Below, piece after piece: positions 11,432 through 22,900 of a DNA stretch of 64,000 bases. The position numbers and the translations under genes were made by a program. Below the pieces are notes generated by a model. It worked only from the letters and a program-made list of their open reading frames with translations. It ran no database searches and was not told the origin of the DNA. The stretch lies in the NCBI RefSeq assembly GCF_003286085.1, contig NW_020825312.1, positions 3,720,001 through 3,784,000 of the forward strand, given 5' to 3'. Positions within the stretch are counted from its first letter, which is position 1; every line of letters begins with the position of its first letter. The stretch comes from Drosophila persimilis (Eukaryota; Arthropoda; Insecta; Diptera; Drosophilidae).

Positions 11432-14116
11432 TTAAGTATATTCTCCCCTATTTTGAAGATTGTGGGCGTATGTTCCTGGTACATATAATAGTATGACTAG
11501 ACGAAAGCGACCACTCATTGATAAAACGAATGTCATGAAAAATTCGTAGTAAAACATAATGACACATTTTATTATTTAGTAACGGCAACACAAGTGTTTT
11601 CGGTTCTTTCTATTCTGTTTTTGAGCCGGCATCACAGTCGAAACGAAATGTGCTTTTGTGTATTTTTGCAACTGATGACAAAATGACACGTTTTAAAACA
11701 CTTGATGTATTGCAGATAAGACAATTAAACTGGAAAGCCCACGTATTTATATTTGCATTACAATTTGAGAGCTACACCCTCTCTATGAAATGTACCCTGC
11801 ATTGCAGTTCCATTCCACAAAAGTGGGTTTACTTTTCGAAACTAAAATAGGAGTGAGGTAAGCAGCTGATTATATAGTCGAAAAGCAATCAATCTTTGAA
11901 ACCTACGCATCAGGCTGTAAATGGAAATGGCATTGAGCGGTAATTAAAAATAGGAAAATTCTAGTGAAGCAAGTTCTGGGCGTGGGTGTATGGGGAATGG
12001 GTGGAGTGGGTGGCCGGGTAGTGTTTTCTGGTTGGTTTCGTCATGAATGAAATGCGCTGCAACGTCAGCATAATGGGGAAATATAAAAGCACGGAAAAAC
12101 AATCTGAATTGTGTGGTAATCTCCTAGGAGTACATGAGTTAGAGCAGGATGGCTATATATACAGATATAGTGTATCCATAGGGGAGGGAGCATTCGAGAT
12201 TGCACACGATTTCGAAATGCCTGGAAAATTCTAGAGGGAAAATAAGTGGAGTGGAGTGGAGTGGAGTATGCATGCCATGAATGAAGAGAGTCGTTCAAAG
12301 TGGAGCCGGGTGTGGGGGAGGGAGACAGACAGAGGACTTTGGAACACCCTAACCCCGGGAGCATCGGAAAAGGTCCTGTGTGTGTGAATGACCCGTTCCC
12401 CAGGAAGTGCAACAGTCTATAGTCCCTATGCATCATAATTTCTTATACATATGTACATAGGTATTTATTCGACTTTTAGACTCACCAAAGACATTTTCAA
12501 TGATTAATCCCAATAAAAAATATCATTGAAAATAATTATTTGAGTTTCTCGCACATGTAATTTTTGGTTATTTTTTTTGTAATAATAATAGAAGAGTAAT
12601 AGAGGCGGTTCCACAATGCTCTACTTTAGAAAAAAAAAAATAATAAAGTAGATAAGATAGTTTGCACTGCACTTTAAAAAATGTTTGTTTTTGTAGAGGA
12701 ACGGAACGTTTCCTAGTACCGACCGGTAGGTTGGGTTGTCACGCTGCGACTACGGCAGCAAAACTATATTCTATAGCCCCCGTCTAACCCACTTTCCCAT
12801 AGGTATGTACATACATATGCACATATTTGTTATTTTTTCATTTGTTTTTTGTTTTGCTTTGCTTTCTAGCTTTTCGTACACAGGCATCGGTGCGGGACGA
12901 ATAGTGTTGCGCGCCAAAGCACTGCGCAATTTTTTCGGGGGGTGGGTTCTAATAGAGAGCACTCGCAACACACGACTCTCTCTTTCTCTTTCTCTCTCAT
13001 ATTATCTATCTCTTTCAACTCTGTGAGGGGTGGTCGCACAAAACGAATTTTTGGCAGTTATGTATATAAAACTGCAATTTGCGGAGAATCTCACGAAAAT
13101 CCGTTACAAAACTTTCAAATTATATTCCTGCATCCCTGGCAACAGAGCTGCCAGATGTCATACATATACACTGTATGTACACACTATTGGTGGCAACTTT
13201 CGTATTAATTTAATTTTTTTTATATTTATTTTTGACATTATTATTATCTTCAAAATAAAAATAAAGCACAAGATTTGTTTCTTTAACGTAAAAGAATGCA
13301 ATGTAATTTTCACGATTTTGAAAAACAAGCATCTCGTAAAGTTTCCGTTACAAACACCGATCGATACTTTTGTACGATATTTTCAAATATATTTTCAGAT
13401 AAAGTGGTAATAGGCTAGGGACGCTGGAAGGACTACAAGAAGAAATAGGTCAAGTAGTATATATGTATATATTTATGCATATGTAATATATACCTCTATA
13501 TCTATACATCTACAAATAAAGTATGAATAAAAATATAAAATTTGGTCTTTTTCTAAAGTCTTTTTTTAAAATTTTTCCGCCTTTTGTACTTCTATCGACC
13601 AATTTAAAAACTCCATTTCTATTTTAAGAAACTTGCAGAAAATTTTAAATTGGAACAGGATATGCGGGTGTGACCACCCGGCTTGTAATTTGTAATCCAC
13701 ATGCCACTTGCTAGATTGTTATTATAGTACCAATAGTACTAACGAACATGACTATTTCTTAGACTTGGATAATTCAAAATTATTCCGCCTATCGCAAAAA
13801 AGTATCGATTTTGATATCACCCTAGACAGTGCTGCCCATTACGCTTTTTTCCCGTCAGATCTGGCTCTTTTTGAAGACCAAATGCGGGAATAATTTGTGA
13901 ATTGCGGGAGGCGGGAATTCTGGATTTTTTATAAATGTTTTGGCTTTTTTCAGCTTTCGTGATGTTGCCACCGGTTACATAAAAAGGGAGAAAATGTGGC
14001 CGGTTCTTAATTATTTGTTAACGATATTTGCCAATACGACTATTTTACCAGATAATTTATAAATTCTAAAACAGGTTGACTTTTCTCCGTCAACAAAATC
14101 TTGTGCGCTAAGAAAA
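11432..14116. other. Non-coding spacer, nothing assigned
   Basis: AT-rich spacer with GGAGT pentamers near 12246-12268, poly-T runs, and short stretches resembling 5' flanks (ATCGAT words near 13366 and 13804). No frame shows a recognisable protein. Confidence 0.5.
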
Positions 14117-14476
14117 TTAAATTACAAAATTTTGGATTACCTTAAAGTTGAAAAGATTCAGAAATTGAATGCAAATCATCGAGATCCCAGCGCCCGATCT
14201 CCACCTCGCAGAAATAGCACGTGACCTTATCGTTATCGTTCGTATAGAACATGCCGTTCGGGCCAACTGATGCTTGTCGAGCCACGCCAGAGGCCAATTG
14301 GCGAAGGTTTTCAGGCGCGCTTCCTTCCGATTGTACTCGTTCATGATGTTGTAGATGTTGTTCTTGAACAGCTGCGTAGCATTCGTATTGTTGTCCACCT
14401 GGTCGAGAACCGCTGTCAACTCGAGTGCAGAAGTCGGTCCAGACAAGTACCTCGGATTGGTAAATACCTTTGCCAT
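14117..14476 (-). pseudogene. Truncated, frameshifted DIAP1/thread-like BIR1 fragment
   Basis: From an ATG at 14476 the minus-strand frame reads an unrelated leader of about 24 residues. It then reads DQVDNNTNATQLFKNN and, further on, RLKTFANWPLAWLDKHQLAR, which matches the start of DIAP1 (thread) and its first BIR domain. Just after this a single missing base shifts the frame. The next frame continues the BIR as FYTNDNDKVTCYFCEVEIG then RW, giving the first two zinc-binding cysteines (CYFC). Similarity stops near 14175, before the domain's third and fourth zinc ligands, and no second BIR or RING follows. DIAP1 is a caspase inhibitor and E3 ligase; this piece cannot fold as a complete BIR. 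In D. melanogaster I recall thread mapping beside Mbs, so this is probably a partial duplicate of that neighbour. A real short gene with a sequencing error is possible but less likely. Confidence 0.75.
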
Positions 14477-14753
14477 GTTGCTCTCTGTTTGCTGTTGCTC
14501 TTATCTACTCCGGAGTGTTGTTGTTGTTGTTGTGGGTGGAACAGATCCTTTGTTTCTCCTTCAATTACTCCCCTCTGTTATGCTCGAAACTGTAATGAAA
14601 GTGCGTACAAGAATCACGAAAAATATATGTGTATATTTTTGTATGTGTGTTAAGATAAAAAGCTATCAGCTAGTACGTTAATATTAAATTAACGAATAAG
14701 GGTATATACGTGTTTTAGTCAAAATACAATAAATGCGAGCTGAGAGCTCTACT

Positions 14754-14950
14754 ATCAAAAACGACGAATATTTATAATATATCTTGAATTCGTCAGTATA
14801 TTTATGGTATATTTTTAAAATGTGACGGTATATTTTGGTATATTTCAGCGGAGAAAATCAGCTGATTTTTTTACATTTCCTCGATTTCAGCTGAGAAAAT
14901 CAGAAATATACCAAAATATCACTATCGATAAGTCCGATATCAACTGGTCA
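14754..14950. promoter_or_regulatory. Upstream copy of a duplicated housekeeping promoter module
   Basis: The segment 14754-14823 is about 88% identical by eye to 15237-15306. It contains several GGTATATTTT words (Ohler motif 6), including an inverted one (AAATATACC, 14905-14913). A perfect DRE, TATCGATA, lies at 14923-14930 and is followed by AGTCCG, exactly as in the Mbs-proximal copy, and then by a partial motif 1 (TGGTCAC, 14945-14951). The inverted motif 6 and the position suggest it once served, or still serves, a leftward transcript toward the BIR fragment. Confidence 0.6.
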
Positions 14951-15236
14951 CCTTCTTGCGTGTACAAAAATTCATTACAATCATGGTGTTTTTAATACTT
15001 TTCGAAATTTGTTTATGTCAAAATTTAACCGACGGTATATTTACGGTATATCGATATATATTGAAATATTTGATCGATTTCATCAATCTAATAAATTTCT
15101 TTTCAACGTTATATAGAAATCCAATAAAAGAGAGTGTTTAAATTAAGCCAGCCAATTAGAAAATAGATTCATTAATCGGATAAAACTATGTGAGCTTGGC
15201 TAAATGTTCTATATAGCTGAGAATATTCCTCGGAAG

Positions 15237-15361
15237 ATCAAAAACGAGGAATATGTAAAATAAAACTTGAATTCGTCAGTATATTTACAGTATATTTTTT
15301 AAATGAGAATATTTCTGAGGGTCGGACGGTATATTTTATCGATAAGTCCGCGGTCACACTG
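15237..15361 (+). promoter_or_regulatory. Mbs: Mbs core promoter: motif 6, DRE, motif 1
   Basis: Within 35 bases lie a motif 6 word (CGGTATATTTT, 15327-15337), a perfect DRE TATCGATA (15337-15344) and a perfect Ohler motif 1 CGGTCACACTG (15351-15361). This set is typical of TATA-less Drosophila housekeeping promoters bound by DREF and M1BP. Transcription is expected to begin within about 30 bases downstream, which gives Mbs a 5' UTR exon leading toward the start codon at 16672. Confidence 0.75.
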
Positions 15362-15546
15362 ATTACAATTTTTTCTGCCGTGCCGTTTTTTTCGTGCGGA
15401 CTAATTTGTCGAGCGAAAATATGCAAAATAAAGTGAAATACTTGTGCAGCGCACGAATGAAGCGCGCAAGCATAGCGCCCGCTAGCCAATAAGCCCGACC
15501 GACCATATAAGCCACCTCAAAGGGATCCGCCGCAAACAGGGGAAAG

Positions 15547-16089
15547 GTGCGTGCCCTGCGTTTCTCGATTTTTTTTTTGGTGTGTGAAAAGTTTCTACTG
15601 CAATCCATTTTTCTCTACGTGCGTACGTGTTTGTGTGTGTGTGTGTGTGTGTCAGTGACTGAGTGAGTGAGTGCTGTTGTGCGGTGGAATGGGGAGCTGT
15701 AAAAATGCCTTTACATAATTACACACAAAACGAAGAGTTTTTTTTCCGTGCTGTGCAACTAAAAATTATATACATTTTAAAGACAAATTTGCGTGCGTGA
15801 AAAAAAGAGCGGCTTCCATCTTTCGTTCTATTTACCCGCGACGTCAGCGTCGCGGCTGTTGAATTTATGTCAAATTGGTAACACACTCACACAGCCATGC
15901 TGAAAATACGGCAGTGTTGCATGCAGGCCCTATCCATGTGCACGTGTGTGTGTGTGTGTGTGTAGTTAAGCGAGTGTGAGAGCGGGAGAGAGCGCCCTGC
16001 GAATGATAAACAAAGTGAAAAAAGGAGGCAAAAACGTTTTTTTTTTGTTCATATTCAATTCTCACTCTCTTCTTGTATGTCTTTTGCAG
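15547..16089 (+). other. Mbs: Probable 5' UTR intron of Mbs
   Basis: A donor GTGCGT follows GGAAAG at 15547. A strong acceptor with a pyrimidine tract (CTTTTGCAG) ends at 16089. Removing this stretch leaves a spliced 5' UTR before the ATG at 16672. Transcript data would be needed to confirm it. Confidence 0.4.
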
Positions 16090-16671
16090 AATTAGAATGG
16101 CAAGATAGTGTGTTTTAAAGCAAATTCCACAAAAAGGTGCGTGATAAATGCAACAAACTGTAAGCCAGAGCGAGCGAACAGGCAACTACAACTGCATATG
16201 TGTGTCGTCGTCGTGTGTGTGAGAGAACGCGCGTAAGTGTGTGGTAGAGAGAGAGAGAGAGAGAGCGAGTGTGTGTGCCGTGGAGTGGGAAAGAAGCACG
16301 ATAAAACGAAACGCCAAGAAGTTTGCCATCATCTCTCTCTCCATTCGCTGATAAAGCAGAGAGCAAATACACGCACGCACACACACACACACATAGTGAT
16401 ACACGAATCGAGTGGAAAATAGAAAAACAATAATCAGCAAAAGAGGAGCGGAAAGAAACAGTAAAGTGTAAAGATCGAAAATCGAAAGTGTCAAGCATTT
16501 TTCCTATAAATAGTGCACAAAAAAAAAAAAAAATACTCAAATTACTAGTGAAAACTAAGTACTAAAAAAACCGCAAGTAACCATCAATACACCGAATAAT
16601 CCCTAGTGGAACACGTCTCGGAGTCCGCCCGACACAGCCAACCAGCCAGCCAGCCAACCCCCAGCCGCATC

Positions 16672-16926
16672 ATGTCCACCCTGGACGCGCGCAACAACTC
16701 GGCCATGATGAAGCGGGCCGAGCAGCTGAAGCGCTGGGAGGAGTCGGACACCAACCGGGCCGCGCCCACGCCCCGCCACGAGCACGGGCGCCGCATCAAA
16801 TTCAGCTCCGGCTGTGTCTTCCTTGCCGCCTGCCTCTCCGGCGACAAGGATGAAGTGATCCAGCTGCTCGACCAGGGCGCCGACATCAATACTGCCAATG
16901 TGGACGGCCTAACGGCCTTGCATCAG
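16672..16926 (+). CDS. Mbs: Mbs coding exon 1: MyPhoNE and PP1-docking motifs
   Basis: Eighty-five codons from the ATG at 16672 to the donor GTGCGT at 16927. It encodes the PP1-binding N terminus and the first ankyrin repeat (GADINTANVDGLTALHQ at its end). The exon is GC-rich with fly-preferred codons, in contrast to the AT-rich 5' UTR. The intron that follows is about 7.15 kb. Confidence 0.95.
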
Positions 16927-19900
16927 GTGCGTCCTTATCCCCCATTGAATCCCTAAATTACATCAGACGCCTGCAATTGCCTGCATCACGCGATCACCAC
17001 CCGATGGGGGTGTGAGGGGTGCGGGGGCGTGGCTGCAGGGTGCTGGCATTTCGAAACTTTTGCGTCCAACTGCGCCTCTGACGTTGCACAGTGGGCGGTG
17101 TTGCCTGACCCGGTGGTTAAATTGTTGCAAGGCGAAATATTTGTATTTGTATTGCCAGGGCTTAGCATATGGCTATACCTATGGTTTTATTTATAGCCGA
17201 TTAACTAATATTGAGCGGTATTTAAGGGAAATCTTTCCAAGGTCACAAATCCCGATTAATTCTTAAGCGCTTCCCATACAGCTTTGCCCCACTGTGCCGT
17301 GCCATTCTCTAGTTGTAGTTATTGTTGCGTATTTCGTGCTCTCTCTGCGGTTTCAACACCGCCACACAGCCACACAGCCGCCGCAACAACCACTAAAACA
17401 TTAACCAATACAACAAATACATAAATTCCTAATGCAAGCCGACGATTTACAAGTCGAATGAATACCCAAAAAACCCCAACAGCAACAGCAACAGCAGCAA
17501 ACGGCACGGGCCACGGGCCACGGGCAACGGGCCACGGGCAACGGGCATTAAATAAGAAAATACTCAAAATGTTCTATTTTTAAATCGCAAGAAAATATAC
17601 AATACCTCTTTCTGGCATCGCACCGGATCGCACAACACACATGAAAGCGAGTTTAAATATTGAAAGGAAAAACAAAAATTATTTTTCGCAAAATCATTTC
17701 CACATATTCGCTCATTTGTCTGGCGATTTGTTCTTGGCCAGAACAACAAAAAAATACCAAAGAAAATGAATACTGAAATAATGAATTAAGAATGCAAGTT
17801 ATACCGAAACCCTTTGATATTTCCGTTTGATCGAGTGCTCATCTCTTCTGTTTAAAGCCAGTTTCTGTATAATCTGTTATACTTTTGCCTTAAAAAACTA
17901 CTGGAAAATCAATAATATTGATAGAGGCCATGTTTCATTGGGATCTTTTCGAGGACTACAGGACAGAATTGCAGAGCGAATGGAATATCTCTGTAAACAA
18001 ATCCATTTACCATCAGAAGATGATGATATTTCTCTTTCTATATCGCTTGGATTCCCCAGCTTATATATGTATTTCCTTTTCGAAAGAAATACCATCATTA
18101 AAAGCTTAACCAAAGCTGACTCTCGAGATCTGCTGTTTGTCATCTTGCATGATTATCCCGCTTTCCCGCTTGTCCGTCCACTCGCATTTAGCACTCACTG
18201 TCTGCTCCAATTCTGTGGATAATTGATTTTAATTATGCTGCGACTCCAAGTGCCAGTGCCAGCAGAGCCCGTGGCAGTGCCTGTCTCCCGCGAGAGTCAG
18301 TCGTAGATTTTCACCGTTTAACCGCGACGGCGCACTTGTTAACCAGATGCTAATTTCCACACACACACACACACACACACACAATGGGGGGGGGTTCACT
18401 GTAATTACAACTAAAAAATGATAATACTAGCAATTGGCGGCGCAGGAGGTGGAGGGCACGAGGGAGGGAGATTAGAACAGTGAAACGTTTTGAATTACCT
18501 GCTGGCTTCTCCAGTTGTGGGTTTTGAAAAAAACCGCAAAACAGAAACAGAATTTCACGATTGCATTTATTATAATAATTATCCCATCATTTGTAAGTCC
18601 CCCTCTCTCTCTCTCTCTCCACTCAATCCCTCCCTCCTTGACTTCCTTTTGAAGGGCCTTTTGCCTTTGGGACTTCATTCATTCATTCATTCATTCATTC
18701 ATAAGCTTTGACAGGCAAACAGCCACCACCTCCGAGAGCGCCACACACCTGGCACCTGCACCACATTTTCAATGGCAGGCGCTGGCCGACACGAGCTGCA
18801 GGTGGAGCTGCGTGGTGTGTGGCACAGTGGTACTCAAACATTTGTTTCAAAGCCCAATTATCAGACTTCTTCTCCATCTCGATCTGAATAAAGAACATAA
18901 TTGTCTCTCTCGCACTCCCGGATGAGCTTTTTCTCCCCCTTTAATCCTATCCGAACCGTTTTAATGAAATTCCTTTCAGTTTTCGATTAGAGTCGACTTT
19001 GAAATACCTCAAACCGAAACCCATCGCAGGCGCGTATATTGGCCGAGAGATATTCACTCGGATACTTCCATTAAATGGTCTCGTATTTTCTCGATGTATC
19101 CGTGAAATGGGTACCACTGTGCACGGGTCTTGCACCTTGGACCATGTCTAAACGATGATGACCGATGGAAGGAAAGATATAGGCAATGGAGGAGGGAGGC
19201 GGAACAGTGACCGTCGGCCGTGTTTTTGGTTGGCCTACAAAACGCCGCTACGCTATCGAAAAGAAATGGCCATAAAATTACACATGTTTATGAGTGTTCA
19301 GATATATACGTATATATATAAGGATAGTTCAAGGATAATTCGAGGTTTCTTTTGCGTGAATTTCTCTCGATTTTCATGGTCTAAAATTATAATTAGAAAT
19401 ATATTTTGGAAATACGGTGGGGACACCGCAACAGACTATATATTCAGTGTGGAAAGAGCCGATACGTAGGAGTCCAGCTATACAGCTATAGCTGTATGAA
19501 TCATGGACCCATTTCCAGCTGTGGCACATTCTTTGAGAATCGAATCGAATCGAATCGCCTTAAGGTTTTCCTTTGCCACTAAACCTGCCATTTGAAATGT
19601 GTTTAATTATCTCGTGCATTTCAGCCAATTAGCAATTGATTCTACTGGTTTCTACAGTCCACAGAGAGGAGGGGAGGGGAAGGGGGAAGGGGAAGGAGCG
19701 CATAAATTAAGAAATTATTCTGTCAAGATACCTCTCAAATTGAGCCATAGATTTCAGGCAGCCAAATGAATGCATAATAATCATAACAATCGTTGATCCG
19801 TTGACATGACGATCGTGATCTGTGCATCGATGACCAGATCGAGATCTGGAGATCCTGTGCCGGCTAGAGGGGGTTGGCGGGGGGGTGGGGCGGGAAAAGC

Positions 19901-22900
19901 TGCGTGAAAAAAAAACTAAAAATAATATATATTTCCAAGATAGATGTTTGAGGTTTTTGGTTTGGGGTTGATTTTTATGCGGTTTATTGTGTCTGTCGGC
20001 GGCTAACGCGCTTTATTGACGTGTTTTCTAACCTTGGCCCGGTTCTCTCGGACAGACGGATGGACGGACGGACGGACGAACGCTTCTGATGGGACGGACA
20101 GCTGTGGAAACGCACTGTTCAAACGGAGATAGCTACAGATACAGATACAGATACAGATAGAGATACACATGAAATATCCTCTCAAGAATTAACAGCGCAA
20201 CGCGTGTGTATATAGAGTGGAAGATGATAGTTTTAGTTTTGTATTTCTGTATCTCTGTATCTGTATCTGTATCTGTATGGCTGCTTCGTTTTGTATCTTA
20301 TGGATTTGTATATAAATGGTTGTAGCGGTCGGTCGGGGTCCGGCTACACTTGATTTGATTTATTTCTCGTTTCGTGTTTTACACCCAAAATAACAAACGA
20401 TTCTAGAATGCCTGCCTGCCTGCCTGCCTGAATGCCTGAATGCCTGAATGCCTAAATGCTGGCTAAAAATCTTTGCGAATGATCAAAAATGATGCAAACA
20501 ACAAAAAAAAAAAAGATACAATTTTTGATGTGATGTCCGCAGTGCCTGCTCTCGGGGATTGCCTGTCTATCTCGGTGTATCTGTATCTTGTACTGTTTGC
20601 ATTGCATAATACCATTTCAAGCAATAGAACAGCAGCCGCAGCCGTAGCCACAGCCACAAGCCACAGAATGTATGCCATTTCTGTGTTACAAAACCCAACA
20701 AAAGTGCTCTCCCTCCCTCTCTCTCTCTCTCTGTGGTCCGATTATTAGATATTTTTCAGCTACAGATACAGATGCAAATACATGAACGCATAAAAAAATG
20801 TAAATGAAACGAAAACTATAGAAAAATACTATTATTTTTGCCAAAAACCATGACGACATGCGCCCTGAAATAGTCCAGAAGGCTTTTCATTTAGTTGAAA
20901 ATGAAATTTGTATCGAATTTCCCCTAAGCGAAAGGATAATGCGAATGCCACGCCCAGAGGGGTTTGGGATTTACTCAACGTTAAATGAAAGAACAAATAA
21001 AACAAATCCAGTATAGTTCTAGCCAGAATCTTGAATAAATATTTGAGGGACGTAACAGAAAACCGCATTAAGGGAAAGTGTACGATGTACAGGGATTATC
21101 AGTCTACAGTTTTCACACTTGAGACTGTAATCTTGGGTAAATAGGTATCGGACGAGATAAGATTACGAATGACAAAATCCCATTGCAGTTTGTCCCAAAA
21201 GTGAGACAAGTTCTCGTCGTTTAATCTATTAACAAATATTGAATATTGAACAAATAACAGCTAATAAATGGGAAATTTACTGACGCTGATCCGTAGATAC
21301 GATCTGGGAGATATTTTCGGGGCCCGAACGCAATTGAAGATTTCGAAATTAGGAAATCGATTCGATATTTGTTTCTTTTTTGTGTATGTTCACCCAATCT
21401 CCCAATCCCAATCCCATCGTTTGTTTATTCGACATTTTGTAATCGCTGGTGTTTCATTAGTTTTCACAAGTCTTCCATGCCTGGCCGTGCCATGCCAGAT
21501 GTCTTCTGGGTCTCTCCCCACCTGGTGGCCTAAAACAGAAAGCCAGAAGGAAACGTTTCTGCCACTGACCAAAAAAAAAATATCCAAATAGGCCATTGAG
21601 GCAGGCAGAAGACGTTGGTTGTACAACGATTTGGCAAACAAAAATTGTAGGGGCACCACTGACGATATATGAGATCTTTTCGTACCACAAGAAAAGCGGA
21701 TTTGAAGGCTGAGAGAGAGAGATACAGCATTCGCCTCGAGATATATAGATTTCGAGATTCTACAGATACGTTTGTACATATATATGTATGTATGGTTTTT
21801 GTGTGGATTCTTTTTTGCACTTTTATCTCTCGTGTGGCGTGGCGCTAATTCAAATTTGTAATTTATTGAACTCAAGCGGTTGGTCGTTTCGTCTATTTTA
21901 GAGCGTCCTACGATTGTATTATAGATACATTTTTTGGGCCACATACGGCCACAATGCGGGGCAATGGGATAGGTCAAAGGTTGGCGGGGAATATATTCAT
22001 TATTTATGGATTGTACGCTACTATATTTTTGATATATCCCCTCGCCATGCACCTAATCTTCCAGGAAGTCCTCTCCAAGGAATTAGTCCCAATCGGTGAG
22101 TTGTAGGACTAAGGATTGTGTGCAGGGCAGAGCCATGGGCGAAGGGTGAAATGGTGCATGGTGCATGGCGCTTGGCAAACCGGCCTGCATAATGAGCCGC
22201 GTTAAGCCGTCTCAACAAGTCGCCGTTGCGCCTCGGCTTTGGCATACGCCGCGTATACGTAATGTGGCGGCGAGGTGAATAACATTTGGCGGCAGAAACG
22301 GGCAGTGGCAGTGGCAGCCGCTGAAAATGCCGCTCAATGGCGTGCCAAAACAAAAGGCTAAACTTAGCATGCAATTTTCGAGTACCCTGTAGGCCCCATG
22401 GGTATTGGGTATGCTGTGTCCATGGTGCCGCATGCAACCACAGACGAGCAACAATTGGCAGTCCGGAGTGTGTGTTTGTTCTTCCACTTTGGATCCTTTT
22501 TGGACTCTCTTCACCTTCAAAAGGGTATTCCCCTGCCTTAAAGGGTATTCCCATTTCGCTATACGGATCTCCGCCTCTGCTACTTATTGTTGCTAGGCCT
22601 CTCTGGGCCTCCCAGCAGAAAATCTGATGTTGCCTGTTCAATGCGAAATGGAAATAGCCCCAGAATTTCGTTGTTGCTCCTCTGACATTAAGGCCCACAG
22701 GGGAGCAGGGCGGGGAGCAGGGCGAAGGGGAGCAGCAACTGATGGAATAATAGCTCGTGTCAAAAAAAAAAATATTTTGCATACCAAAAGTCATTGGACA
22801 TTGGTCGTTCAACGGACGGATGGGATGGTCACGCGTGGGCGGTGGGCCCCCTCTTATACCCACCCCCCTCCCACCCCCTACCCCCTTCCCTATGCGACGA

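Noticed and set aside
22021-22863. 280-codon minus-strand open frame in the Mbs first intron
   Set aside because: Composition (Pro, Arg, His, Cys-rich) is what GC-rich non-coding DNA gives; no domain, no codon bias, and plus-strand frames are equally open.
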